Source of the DNA: JABFRZ01 sp031413955
GTDB taxonomy: Bacteria; Planctomycetota; UBA1135; GCA-002686595
Assembly (NCBI GenBank): GCA_031413955.1
Contig: JANOGB010000015.1
Coordinates: 1-54,156 of the forward strand
Reading direction: 5' to 3'
Length of the DNA: 54,156 bases
Below, in pieces: positions 42,597 to 51,507 of the stretch. Position 1 is the first letter of the stretch. Every line of letters begins with the position of its first letter. Position numbers and translations under genes: made by a program. Below the pieces are notes generated by a model that saw only the letters and a list, made by a program, of their open reading frames with translations, was not told the DNA's origin and did not search any database.

Positions 42597-42602
42597 TAGA
42601 AT
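42597..42602 (+). promoter_or_regulatory. candidate -10 element of the toroid/TonB-like operon
   Basis: GTGTATAGAATCCCGC contains TAGAAT (42597-42602) and the overlapping TATAGA; the 11-mer TAGAATCCCGC is identical to that in front of the selenoprotein gene. It lies about 255 bases before the ATG at 42854. No clear -35 box. Confidence 0.35.
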
Positions 42603-42853
42603 CCCGCCCCCCTGCAATGGACGCGACCCTGGGACCCACTCCCGGTCGGGCCCCGTGCTCGACCCGTTTCCGGATGGACCGGAGCGTGCTCGTTGCGACC
42701 GGGGCTTCCAGGCCGCGCTAGGCCATGAGGGCTAGGGGGGCAAGGAACAGCGCTGTAGGCTGGTGCCACCCGAGCTCCCCTGCGGCCGCGTGCAGCGCGG
42801 TTCGCGCGGGTGATCCAGCGTGGCCTGGCCCGAACCGGGAGCTCTAGAACGCC

Positions 42854-44554
42854 ATGGAATCCACTCCTCCGAAGCAAGGCGCCGCCGTCCCGCCGACCGG
42901 TCGCTTCGACCTCAAGGTCTGGGTGCGCAATTCACCCTGGCTGGTGATCGCGCTGCTCATCCACGTCCTGATCGTGGCGATCATGAGCGTGATCTACATC
43001 GCCCACGAGCGTGCCGAGGTCTCGGCGCCGCCGACCGCCGTGTCGATTGCCAAGACCCCGCTCGACCTGCCGCCGCCCATCGAGGAGCCGCCCGAGATCA
43101 TCGACCGCAATTCGGTGCCCGTCCTGCCCAACGAGGAGGAGGGCCCGGTCAATCCCGACGAGAACTACATCCCGGAGGCCGCGGCCGGGCGGGTGGGGGA
43201 GATCACGGACGAGATCGATCCCAGCAAGGACGCCGGGATCTTCAACCCCGACCCCGAGGCCCTCTCCAATCTGCCGAGCGGCGCCACCGGCGGCACGCCG
43301 ATCGGCGTGGGCTCGGTCGGACACTACGGCACGGGGACGCCCTCGGCCTTCGTGAGCCGGCGCGCGGGCGGCGGCGGGAAGGGCGGCGGAGGTCTCGGTC
43401 AAGGTGGGCAAGGAGGTCGCGGCGGGACCAAGGCCGAGGCGGCCGTGCTCTCGGCCCTCATCTGGCTCAAGAAGCACCAGTCGCCTGAGGGAAACTGGGA
43501 CTCCGACGGGTTCCCCGCGCTGTGCGAGAAGAACCAGTGTGGTGGCATCGGCAGCGCGGTGCACGACGTCGGGCTCACGGGGCTGGCGCTGCTGGCCTTC
43601 CTGGGCGCCGGGGAGACGCACGTCGATGGTCGCTTCAAGAACACGGTCAAGGACGGCTTGCAGTACTTGATGAGCGTGCAGGACGACGAGGGTTGCTTCG
43701 GCGAGCGCATCGGTCAGGCCTGGATGTACGACCACGCCTGCGCGGCGCTGGCCATGGCCGAAGCGTATGGCATGACGCAGGCGAAGCCCTTCCGGACGCC
43801 AGCCCAGAAGGGCGTCAGCTTCGTCCTCAAGTCCCAGAACCCCTACAGCGCCTGGCGCTATGCCTCGCCTCCCGACGGCGACAGCGACACGTCCGTGACG
43901 GGCTGGATGATCATGGTGCTCAAGTCGGCCCAGCTCGCCGGCCTGACCGTCGACAGCGAGTCGTTCACCAGCGCCATGACCTGGATCGAGCAGATGACGA
44001 ATCCGTCGAACGGGCGCACGGGCTACACCGACATGGGTGGATTCCCGTCCCGGACCACGATCCTCACCCAGAAATTCCCGCCCGAGTACAGCGAGTCGAT
44101 GACGGCCGTGGGCGTGCTCGTGCGCATCTTCTCCGGCGGGAACACGGAGGACGACAAGATGATCCAGCTGGGCGCGGACCTGATGGACGCCAACCGGCCG
44201 CGCTGGGACGACATCGGCCACATCGACTACTACTACTGGTACTACGGGACCCTGGCCATGTTCCAGGTCGGAGGTCCGCGCTGGGATCGTTGGAACGAGG
44301 CCATCAAGGAAGCGATCCTCGACCACCAGAACGTCGACGAGAGCAAGGACGAGTACGGCTCGTGGGACCCGGTCGATCCCTGGGGCTCGGCCGGCGGACG
44401 GATCTACGCCACGGCGGTGAACTGCCTCTCGATGGAGGTCTACTACCGCTACCCGCGCGTGTTCGGCACGAAGAAGCCGCGCAGGGGGCCGCGCTGGCGT
44501 GGCTTCCGCCGGCGGGCGTCCGTGAAGGGGGCGCGCATTGGGCTCTGCGCCTGA
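42854..44554 (+). CDS. TonB-like transmembrane protein with prenyltransferase/squalene-oxidase-repeat toroid
   Basis: A 566-residue protein. About 28 cytoplasmic residues are followed by one helix (SPWLVIALLIHVLIVAIMSV), a Pro-rich linker (DLPPPIEEPPEI), a Gly-rich stretch (GGGGKGGGGLGQGGQGGRGG) and an alpha/alpha-toroid domain (about 195-545) with QSPEGNWD-, QDDEGCFG- and VTGWMIMVLKSAQLAG-type repeats, as in squalene-hopene cyclase relatives. The DxDD catalytic motif of the cyclases and the GCGEQ thioester of the complement-like branch are both absent, so it is more likely a binding module. The TonB-like topology and ExbB/ExbD genes downstream suggest an energised periplasmic arm. Function unproven. 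Confidence 0.75.
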   Translation: MESTPPKQGAAVPPTGRFDLKVWVRNSPWLVIALLIHVLIVAIMSVIYIAHERAEVSAPPTAVSIAKTPLDLPPPIEEPPEIIDRNSVPVLPNEEEGPVNPDENYIPEAAAGRVGEITDEIDPSKDAGIFNPDPEALSNLPSGATGGTPIGVGSVGHYGTGTPSAFVSRRAGGGGKGGGGLGQGGQGGRGGTKAEAAVLSALIWLKKHQSPEGNWDSDGFPALCEKNQCGGIGSAVHDVGLTGLALLAFLGAGETHVDGRFKNTVKDGLQYLMSVQDDEGCFGERIGQAWMYDHACAALAMAEAYGMTQAKPFRTPAQKGVSFVLKSQNPYSAWRYASPPDGDSDTSVTGWMIMVLKSAQLAGLTVDSESFTSAMTWIEQMTNPSNGRTGYTDMGGFPSRTTILTQKFPPEYSESMTAVGVLVRIFSGGNTEDDKMIQLGADLMDANRPRWDDIGHIDYYYWYYGTLAMFQVGGPRWDRWNEAIKEAILDHQNVDESKDEYGSWDPVDPWGSAGGRIYATAVNCLSMEVYYRYPRVFGTKKPRRGPRWRGFRRRASVKGARIGLCA

Positions 44555-44594
44555 CGCGCGCGCGCTCCGGCCGAGCAGCGCGGGCGCGCGAGCG

Positions 44595-47414
44595 ATGCTG
44601 AGCGTGCCCGGCTGTGTCTTCGCGCTGCTTGCCGCGACGACGACCGTCCACGCGGCGGCTCCCGGCGACGAGCGTATTCTTGGCAGCCACGACCTCCAGT
44701 TCGCGCGTGCGCTCGTGCGCAACGGCTACGCGGACCTGGCGGACGAGCTCCTGACCACCATCGAGAGCGGCAAGACGCGCACGAAGGACGACGGACTCTT
44801 CGCGCAGGCCTTGCGCCTCGAGCTGGCCGAGTTCGCGGCCTACTCCGAGCCCGATCCGTTGCTGCAGGGCCAGGCCCTCGAGCGCGTGGTGGAGGACATG
44901 GAGCGCTTCGTGCAGGAGCACCCCGATACGGTCGCCGCCGACAGCCTCGCCGATCGCCTGCTGGATCTCTACCGCGGCTTTGGCGAGCGCGTGGCGGCGT
45001 TGCTCGGCAACGAGGACACGGCCGCCGAGGCCAAGAAGCTGCGCGGCACCGGCGAGAAGATGTTCGTGCGTGCGATCGACAGCCTGAAGAACGAGCGCGA
45101 GGGGCTCGAAGCGAAGCGCGCCGAGCTGGAGGAGCCCGATCCCGAGCTCGAGCGCCGCGTGATGCTGGTGGCCTACAACCTGACGCGCGCCTACTACTTC
45201 CACGCGCAGATCGTGGACGACGATTTCCTCAAGAACACGCAGTTGAAGGCGGCCCTCAAGGTGCTGGGGGACATCCAGCTCGAGTTCCCGAACGAGCTCC
45301 TGTGCTTCGAGGGCTACATCTACGAGGGCCTGGCGTTGCGCGACCGCGGTCAGCCCGAGGACGCCCTGGTGGCCTTCGACTACGCCATCGGGCTGCGCGA
45401 GACCTACGAGCGCGGGACGAACGGGGTCTACAGGATCGAGTCGGACGCCGCCGACATCGTCTCCGCCGCGACGCTGCAGAAGATGATCCTGCAACAGCAG
45501 ACGGGCGCCGCGGCCGTCGCGGTCGAGGCCGCGAAGGATTTCTACGCGACCATCCCGAATCCCGGACAGACCCTCAAGGGCCTGGCCATCCTGGGCCAGC
45601 AGGCCGAGGCGCTGAAGACGCTCGGCGACCAGAAGGGCGTCGAGGCGGTCGCGCAGCGCATGATCGAGCTCGACCCGCGCGGTCCTGCCGGCGAGCGCGG
45701 GCGCGAGCTGCTGGGGGCGACCTCGTCGGGTTCGCTGGGCGGAGCCGACACCTACCGGTTGGCGGAGGCCGCCGCGCGGCGCGGCGAGGTCGAGCGCGCC
45801 ATCGGGCTCTGCCAGCAGACCATGATCCTCGCGCGCGGCACGTCCGAGGAGGCCAAGCTCGGCGCGCAGGCGTGCTTGCTGCTCGGCGCGCTCCAGGCGC
45901 AGCGCGGCTGGATGCACGAGGCGGTCGTGGCCTGGTCCGGCGTGACGCAGCGCCATGCCCAGGGCGCGGAAGCGCCGGAGTGTCTGTGGCGCGCGGCCAA
46001 CGGCTATCTCGCGCTGCAGGCGCAGGAGCGCAGCTCGTTCTACAAGGACGGCGCGCGCGAGATGATGACGCAGCTCACGGCGCGCTATCCCGACCACCGT
46101 TATGCCTCGATGGCCGCGATCATCGAGGGCCAGCAGCTCGAGGCCGAGGAGCAGTTCGAGAAGGCCGCCGACGTCTACACGCGCATCCCCGCCGGCAGCG
46201 CGGGCCACGAGGAGTCGCTCTACCGCGCAGGCAACGCCTGGGCCGGGCAGATGCGCAAGCTCTGGCGAGAGAACAAGGCCGCCGAGGCCAAGGGCGCCGC
46301 GAACAAGGCCGAGGACCTGCTCAAGAAGGCACGCACCTCGCTCGAGAAGGCCGCCGGCGAGACGCTCGACCTCGCCGCCCAGGAGCGGCTGCGTAACTTG
46401 GCCTTCAACTCACGCGTGTCGCTCGCGAACCTGTACCTGACCAAGGGCGTCGATCGGGCCGCGAACGTCGCCGCTCTGTTCGAGGGTGCCGAGCGTGAGT
46501 TCTCCGGCGACGTGCCCAAGCTCTCCTCGGTGCGCGCGCTGCGCCTCAAGTCGCTGCAGGCCCTCGGCAAGGTGGACGAGGCCGCGCTGCTGCTCGATCA
46601 GCAGCTGCGCGACGACCCGACCGGAAGAGGCCTGGGCGCGAGCGCCGCCATCCTGGCGCGTGCCTTCGACGAGCGCGGCGTCGCGCTGCGCTCCTCGAAC
46701 TCGGTCGAATCCGAGTCCCTGCTGCGCAAGGCCGCGAACTACTACGGCATCGCCATCCGCGGGCAGATCTCGGGCGAGCAGGCCGTGCGCATCGAGGAGC
46801 TCGAGCCGATCGCGAACCGCCTCAACGCCCTGGCGCTGCAGTCCAACGGCGTGCCCGACGCGGTCGAGTCCTTCGTCGAATGGAAGGGCGCGAAGCTGGA
46901 CGATCCGTTGCTCGACATCGCCACGCGCGCCTACGAGGCGGTGCTGACGGTGACGCCGTCCTACCGCACGCAGATCAGCCTGGCGCGCGCGCTGGGCTTC
47001 GCGCAGCGCTGGGAGGACGCGGCCGAGAGCTACGCGCGCCTGTTCGAGCGCGAGACCTTCGCCAACCTGAGCTCGCGCACGATCGACCCGGAGGCCATGC
47101 GCGAGAAGCCCGAGCTCGCCTTCGCCTTGCTCGAGTGGGGCGTGTGCGAGCGCGAGATCGGCGTCTCCAAGAACGCTTCCGAGCGCCTGGCGCGAGCCTC
47201 GGCCATCTTCGAGTCGCTGGTGGTCGGGACGCGCTCCGAGACGAAGCTGTGGTGGCAGGCGAAGTTCTACCAGGTCCAGACCCTCAGCGACCGCGGCGAG
47301 TACCAACTGGCCCAGATCGTGACGCGCGACCTGGAGCGTAATTATCCGGAGTACGACGGTGGACCGCTGAAGGAGCGCTTCCTGCGCTTGGCCAAGGAGC
47401 TCGAGAGGAAATAG
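44595..47414 (+). CDS. large secreted TPR-repeat protein
   Basis: A 939-residue protein; the ATG at 44595 gives a clean signal peptide (MLSVPGCVFALLAATTTVHA); a TTG at 44538 would add 19 residues. The whole chain is helical with TPR-like units (for instance RGQPEDALVAFDYAIGLRET, EEQFEKAADVYTRIPAGSAG, RWEDAAESYARLFERETF). It probably forms a periplasmic superhelical scaffold. It follows the toroid protein by 40 bases, and its stop codon shares a base with the GTG of the next gene, so the run is an operon. No enzymatic motif is seen. Confidence 0.82.
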   Translation: MLSVPGCVFALLAATTTVHAAAPGDERILGSHDLQFARALVRNGYADLADELLTTIESGKTRTKDDGLFAQALRLELAEFAAYSEPDPLLQGQALERVVEDMERFVQEHPDTVAADSLADRLLDLYRGFGERVAALLGNEDTAAEAKKLRGTGEKMFVRAIDSLKNEREGLEAKRAELEEPDPELERRVMLVAYNLTRAYYFHAQIVDDDFLKNTQLKAALKVLGDIQLEFPNELLCFEGYIYEGLALRDRGQPEDALVAFDYAIGLRETYERGTNGVYRIESDAADIVSAATLQKMILQQQTGAAAVAVEAAKDFYATIPNPGQTLKGLAILGQQAEALKTLGDQKGVEAVAQRMIELDPRGPAGERGRELLGATSSGSLGGADTYRLAEAAARRGEVERAIGLCQQTMILARGTSEEAKLGAQACLLLGALQAQRGWMHEAVVAWSGVTQRHAQGAEAPECLWRAANGYLALQAQERSSFYKDGAREMMTQLTARYPDHRYASMAAIIEGQQLEAEEQFEKAADVYTRIPAGSAGHEESLYRAGNAWAGQMRKLWRENKAAEAKGAANKAEDLLKKARTSLEKAAGETLDLAAQERLRNLAFNSRVSLANLYLTKGVDRAANVAALFEGAEREFSGDVPKLSSVRALRLKSLQALGKVDEAALLLDQQLRDDPTGRGLGASAAILARAFDERGVALRSSNSVESESLLRKAANYYGIAIRGQISGEQAVRIEELEPIANRLNALALQSNGVPDAVESFVEWKGAKLDDPLLDIATRAYEAVLTVTPSYRTQISLARALGFAQRWEDAAESYARLFERETFANLSSRTIDPEAMREKPELAFALLEWGVCEREIGVSKNASERLARASAIFESLVVGTRSETKLWWQAKFYQVQTLSDRGEYQLAQIVTRDLERNYPEYDGGPLKERFLRLAKELERK

Positions 47415-48496
47415 TGGCAAGCTCGATGAGAGTCACGACCCGGAACACGCACCGCCTCGCGGCCGCAGGCCTGGTGCTCTGCGCGCTCGGAAGCGCGGCC
47501 CACGCCCTGCAGGACAAGATCGTCTCCAACGGCAAGGAACGCACGGCCAAGATCGCCAGCGAGGACTACGACGGTCTGAAGCTCTCGGTCGAGGGCGGCT
47601 CGACCACGCTTCCCTGGAAGGACGTGGACTCGATCCGCTACGGCAACGCCGACAAGTACCAGAAGGCGCTGGACTCGTTCGCCTCCGAGAGTCCGAGCCA
47701 GGCCCTGCCGCTGCTGGAAGCGCTGGCGGCCGACACCAGTCTGCGAGCGGTGCTGCGCCACGGCGTGCTCTATCACCTCGGGCTCACGTACCGGCGCGTC
47801 GGCACCGACGACAAAGCCATCGCAGCGCTGGAGCAGGTCATCAAGGACTTCCCGAAGAGCCGCTACCTGTTGCCGATCGGCGCCAACCTGCTGTCCTTGT
47901 ACGCGGCCAAGGGCGACGCGAGCGGCGCCTCGAAGGCCCTGGAACCGACGCTCAAGGGTGCCACGGGCGCGCCCTTCGACTTCCTGCGCGGGCGGCTGCT
48001 CGAGGAGCAGAAGAAGTACCCCGAAGCCGAGCGCGCCTTCCAGGCCGTCGTCACCGCCGCCGGCGGCGACGCGGACCTGGCCATGACCGCCAAGCTCGCG
48101 CTCGCGCGCTGCGCCCAGCGCGCCGGCCGCACCAAGGAAGCCACGGACAAGTACCGCGAGATCGTCGCCAAGGACGCGCCCAACGACGTCCTGGCCGGGG
48201 CCTGGAACGGCCTCGGCGAGGTGGCGCTGGCCGAGGGCACGTCGAAGCGCGCGGCGGACGAGCTGCGCTACGCGCTGTTCGCCTACCTGCGCGGCGTGGT
48301 GCTGTACGTCCCGGAACGCGGCGGCACGACCGACGAGTACGAGCGCGCCCTGGCCGGCGCGGCGCGCTCCTTCCGTGCCGTGGGTGAGCTCGAGAGCGAC
48401 GCCACGCGCAAGAAACAGTTCCTCAGTCGGGCCCAGCAGCGCCGCGAGCAGCTGGCCGCCGAGTTCCCGCGCTCGCGCCACCTCGACGGTCTGTAG
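47414..48496 (+). CDS. secreted TPR-repeat protein
   Basis: A 360-residue protein starting at a GTG that shares its first base with the previous TAG and has AGAGG five bases before it; an ATG at 47426 is an alternative that also leaves the signal peptide (AAAGLVLCALGSAAHA) intact. After a short strand region (SVEGGSTTLPWKDVDSIRYG), TPRs follow: YHLGLTYRRVGTDDKAIAAL, FLRGRLLEEQKKYPEAERAF and RCAQRAGRTKEATDKYREIV. Similar to YbgF/CpoB-type periplasmic helpers, which also accompany TolQR-like motors, though sequence identity to them is not claimed. Confidence 0.8.
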   Translation: MASSMRVTTRNTHRLAAAGLVLCALGSAAHALQDKIVSNGKERTAKIASEDYDGLKLSVEGGSTTLPWKDVDSIRYGNADKYQKALDSFASESPSQALPLLEALAADTSLRAVLRHGVLYHLGLTYRRVGTDDKAIAALEQVIKDFPKSRYLLPIGANLLSLYAAKGDASGASKALEPTLKGATGAPFDFLRGRLLEEQKKYPEAERAFQAVVTAAGGDADLAMTAKLALARCAQRAGRTKEATDKYREIVAKDAPNDVLAGAWNGLGEVALAEGTSKRAADELRYALFAYLRGVVLYVPERGGTTDEYERALAGAARSFRAVGELESDATRKKQFLSRAQQRREQLAAEFPRSRHLDGL

Positions 48497-48513
48497 CAAC
48501 AAGGAATGCTCCC

Positions 48514-48975
48514 ATGGCAGGCGTAAGCGTAGGCGAGAGCGACGAGAACCCGGTCAACATCAACGTCACGCCGCTGGTGGACGTCATCTTCTGCCTGTGC
48601 GTGTTCTTCATGATCTCGTTCAAGTTCAAGCAGCTCGAGGGCAAGTTCGAGACCTGGCTGCCGAAGGACAAGGGCTTCGAGGGCATGCCGCTCAAGGCCG
48701 TCATCCAGGAGATCCGCGTGGCGCTCTTCTGGGACGACGTCAACCGGAACGTCGTGCGCAAGATGGGCACGCGCCTCGTGCCCGAGGACGAGCAGCTCCT
48801 GAAGCTGATCACGGACTCCTACGACGACTTCAAGCGTCTGAACAAGCCTGACGTCGGGCTGACCATCGACGCCGATTTCCGCGTGCCCTGGGAGTCCGTG
48901 GTGGGCGTGATGAACCTCGGCAAGAAGGCCGGCGTGGCCAAGGTCGAGTTCGCGGCCGGCGCGCAATCCAAGTGA
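48514..48975 (+). CDS. ExbD/TolR-family biopolymer transport protein
   Basis: A 153-residue protein. NINVTPLVDVIFCLCVFFMI is the ExbD/TolR transmembrane helix with the essential Asp that carries the proton path (D in PLVDV). The periplasmic part ends VGLTIDADFRVPWESVVGVM, the typical ExbD C-terminal fold. It would combine with the ExbB at 53061 to form a proton-driven motor. It follows the TPR gene by 17 bases. A second, different ExbD is encoded at 53818, so the two may be hetero-partners. Confidence 0.9.
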   Translation: MAGVSVGESDENPVNINVTPLVDVIFCLCVFFMISFKFKQLEGKFETWLPKDKGFEGMPLKAVIQEIRVALFWDDVNRNVVRKMGTRLVPEDEQLLKLITDSYDDFKRLNKPDVGLTIDADFRVPWESVVGVMNLGKKAGVAKVEFAAGAQSK

Positions 48976-49005
48976 CGGATTCGAACAGGACCAAGCACAC
49001 CTAAC

Positions 49006-50556
49006 ATGGCGATCTGCGAGACCTGCGGCGGGAAGTACGCACCCACGGCGGAGGCTCCCGCTTGCCCCCAATGCCAGGCGAAGGCCAAGCCGGCGCGCGC
49101 GGCCGACTCCACCGTCACTCGCGCAGCCAAGGCGCGCAGCGCCGCCGATCGCCCGTCCTCGGGCGCCATGAAGCGTCCCCCCTCCGGCAGTTCCAGTCGC
49201 CCGCCCTCCGGCGTGTCGAGCCGCCCGCCCTCGAGCGCGTCCCTGTCGTCCTCAGCCTCGCGCGCGCGCCGCGTGGTGGCCGAGGAACCGCCGCCCGCCG
49301 AGGAAACGCGCGGGATCCAGCCCCGGGGTCCCGAGGGCATGCTCGACCAGAGCTCCAAGATCGGCCTGATGGCGGCCGGCGGCCTGGCCGTGGTGGTGCT
49401 CGGCGTCGTGGTGGTCGTGATGCGCAAGAAGGCCGAGGAGAGCCGCGTCGAGCTGGCCTACCAGAACGAGGTCAATAACCTCTACGCGGAACTCAGGGCC
49501 AAGAACCTCGACGACGAGGTCCAGGCCAAGAGCGTGCTGCAGATGGCCAAGGACAAGGAAGGCCGCTGGAAGGACCACGACCTCGCGCCCCAGATCCAGA
49601 CCCTGGTCGCGCGCGCCGGCGCGAGCCTCACGACCGGCAAGGAGCGGCGCGAGAGCCTCGGGAGCTTCACCCAGATCGAGGACATGCTGAAGGACCCGTC
49701 CCAGATCAGCCCCGAGTCGCTCAACGACTTGCGCCGCCGTCTGACCGAGCTCGAGGCCAAGATCAGCCTGGGCGGCGAGGAGTACCTGAAGCGCTATGCG
49801 GAGGCGCGCATCACCGCCGACAAGGCCTACGTCACGCGCTTGCTGGGCGCCTCGCGCGAGAGCTCCGCCAGCCCGCGCGCGTCGCTGGTGCAGAGCCAGT
49901 CGGCCGAGGACGAGATCCGCAAGCTGCTCGACCAGTCCGTGATGGAGAAGCAGAAGGAGCTGCAGGACTTCTACGTCGACCTGTACAAGCAGGCGGTCGC
50001 GCAGTCGGACCAGCTCGCCACCGCGCTCTTCACCGAGAAGGCCATCGCGGAATTGCCGTGGACCGACTGTCTGGCCGGCGAGCAGCTCAAGTTCTGGAAC
50101 GCCAGCTCGGCCAAGGGCTTCTCGAGCGACGCGCAGCCGAACTTGCTGCGCATCGTCGGCCCCGACGCCGACGCCGGCAAGCAGGCCGTCATCAGCATCG
50201 GCGACCGCGAGCAGTGGCGGAACTTCGTGTTCGAGATGGAGTTCGTGCTCGAGAAGGGCAACCTCGAGCTGTTCCTGCGCCTGGGCCGCTCGCCGAACGC
50301 CAACACGATCAACTACCCGATGATGACCGAGAGCGACCAGCGCAACCTCGTGGCCGGCAAGCCCTACCACATGATCATGAAGTGCCTGGGCAGCCAGCTC
50401 TCGATCCGCTACGAGAACGACGACGACCTCGACGTGCCGCCGCCGCGCGAGGAGACGATCACCTGGGCCAAGACGCGCAAGGGCGCGATCGGCTTCCTGA
50501 TCCCGCCCGGGGCGCGCCTCAAGGCGACCTCGTTCAAGATACGCGAGCTGCGCTGA
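49006..50556 (+). CDS. zinc-ribbon, transmembrane, coiled-coil and beta-sandwich protein
   Basis: A 516-residue protein with an unusual order. Residues 1-26 form a zinc ribbon (CETCGGKY...CPQC); then a Ser/Pro/Arg-rich linker with PPSGSSSRPPSGVSSRPP repeats; a helix at about 123-143 (IGLMAAGGLAVVVLGVVVVV); a long helical region likely to form a coiled coil (about 145-330); and a C-terminal beta domain (about 345-516: GDREQWRNFVFEMEFVLEKG, LELFLRLGR) like the DUF1080/LamG class that binds sugars. The ribbon would be cytoplasmic and the beta domain periplasmic. In the ExbD operon; role unknown. Confidence 0.72.
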   Translation: MAICETCGGKYAPTAEAPACPQCQAKAKPARAADSTVTRAAKARSAADRPSSGAMKRPPSGSSSRPPSGVSSRPPSSASLSSSASRARRVVAEEPPPAEETRGIQPRGPEGMLDQSSKIGLMAAGGLAVVVLGVVVVVMRKKAEESRVELAYQNEVNNLYAELRAKNLDDEVQAKSVLQMAKDKEGRWKDHDLAPQIQTLVARAGASLTTGKERRESLGSFTQIEDMLKDPSQISPESLNDLRRRLTELEAKISLGGEEYLKRYAEARITADKAYVTRLLGASRESSASPRASLVQSQSAEDEIRKLLDQSVMEKQKELQDFYVDLYKQAVAQSDQLATALFTEKAIAELPWTDCLAGEQLKFWNASSAKGFSSDAQPNLLRIVGPDADAGKQAVISIGDREQWRNFVFEMEFVLEKGNLELFLRLGRSPNANTINYPMMTESDQRNLVAGKPYHMIMKCLGSQLSIRYENDDDLDVPPPREETITWAKTRKGAIGFLIPPGARLKATSFKIRELR

Positions 50557-50593
50557 GCTTCTCCCCCTCCGTCCCTCTCTCACACCCCCCTGC

Positions 50594-51487
50594 ATGAGCG
50601 ACGCCAAGTCGACGCTGCTCTTCGTCCTCGTGGCGGTCGCCGCAGGATTCGTGGTGTTCTGGGGGCTCGCGCTGCGCTCCAGCGCGCGCGGCGGGAGCAT
50701 CCGTCCGACGCTCTATGAGCTCTTCGTCGGCTTCGTCACGGACTTCTTCGACACGCTCGGCATCGGTTCGTTCGCCACCACGACCTCGCTCTACCGCGCG
50801 AAGAAGGCGATCGACGACCGCCTGCTGCCGGGCACGCTCAACGTCGGGCACACGATCCCGACCTTCGCGCAGGCCTTCCTGTACACGAAGAGCGTCGAGG
50901 TCGAGGCGCGCACGCTCATCGCCATGATCGTCGCGGCCGTGGCGGGCGCGCTGCTCGGCGCGCCCATCGTCGCGCGCTGGCCGCGCAGGAACATCCAGAT
51001 CGGCATGGGCTGCGCGCTCCTGGTCTTGACCGGAGTGCTCGTCTACCGGCAGCTCTGGACGCAGCCGACCACCGGCACGGTGGGCCTCACGGGCGGGCTC
51101 TTCGCGCTGGGCGTGGCGGGCAACTTCGTGCTCGGCGCACTGATGACGATTGGCGTCGGCCTCTACGCGCCGTGCCTGGTGATGGTATCGATGCTGGGCA
51201 TGAACCCCGGCACTGGCTTCCCGATCATGATGGGTTCGTGCGCCTTCCTGATGCCGGTCGCGAGCGTGCCCTTCATCCGCCAGCGGAGCTACTCGCCGCG
51301 CGCCGCGCTCGGCCTCACGCTTGCCGGCCTGCCGGCCGTGTTCGTGGCCTGGTACTGGTTCGAGAATCTGCCCATCGACATGGTCAAGTGGCTGGTGGCG
51401 GTGGTGGTCGTCTACACCGCAGTGACGCTGCTGCGCGCCGCTGCTCGCGAGCGCTCGGCCGTCCCGGCCGGCGCGACGGTTCCCTGA
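50594..51487 (+). CDS. TSUP family permease (TauE/SafE)
   Basis: A 297-residue membrane protein with about eight hydrophobic segments. FVTDFFDTLGIGSFATTTSL and the second-half repeat LGVAGNFVLGALMTIGVGLY followed by APCLVMVSMLGMNP have the two-repeat arrangement of TauE/SafE (TSUP) transporters, which move organosulfur compounds, sulfite or similar anions. It begins 38 bases after the zinc-ribbon gene. It has no obvious link to the motor genes; sulfite export would suit an organism rich in sulfatases, but this is only a suggestion. Confidence 0.82.
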   Translation: MSDAKSTLLFVLVAVAAGFVVFWGLALRSSARGGSIRPTLYELFVGFVTDFFDTLGIGSFATTTSLYRAKKAIDDRLLPGTLNVGHTIPTFAQAFLYTKSVEVEARTLIAMIVAAVAGALLGAPIVARWPRRNIQIGMGCALLVLTGVLVYRQLWTQPTTGTVGLTGGLFALGVAGNFVLGALMTIGVGLYAPCLVMVSMLGMNPGTGFPIMMGSCAFLMPVASVPFIRQRSYSPRAALGLTLAGLPAVFVAWYWFENLPIDMVKWLVAVVVVYTAVTLLRAAARERSAVPAGATVP

Positions 51488-51507
51488 GTCCCTGAGGAGA
51501 GTCCGAG

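Larger units (their letters stand above)
42040..42853. other. 814-base non-coding region between divergent genes
   Basis: No frame here has convincing coding character; the longer open frames are Arg/Pro/Ala-rich by-products of GC content. It holds the leader and promoter of the helicase gene (minus strand, TATACT near 42241) and a leader and promoter for the gene at 42854 (plus strand, TATAGAAT near 42595). The middle part shows nothing that I can name; a small RNA cannot be excluded. Confidence 0.55.

Noticed and set aside
42227..42877. Minus-strand open frame of 216 codons in the 42 kb non-coding region
   Set aside because: Translation is Arg/Ala/Pro-rich without signal, domain or ribosome site, and it overlaps the start of the toroid gene and both promoters.
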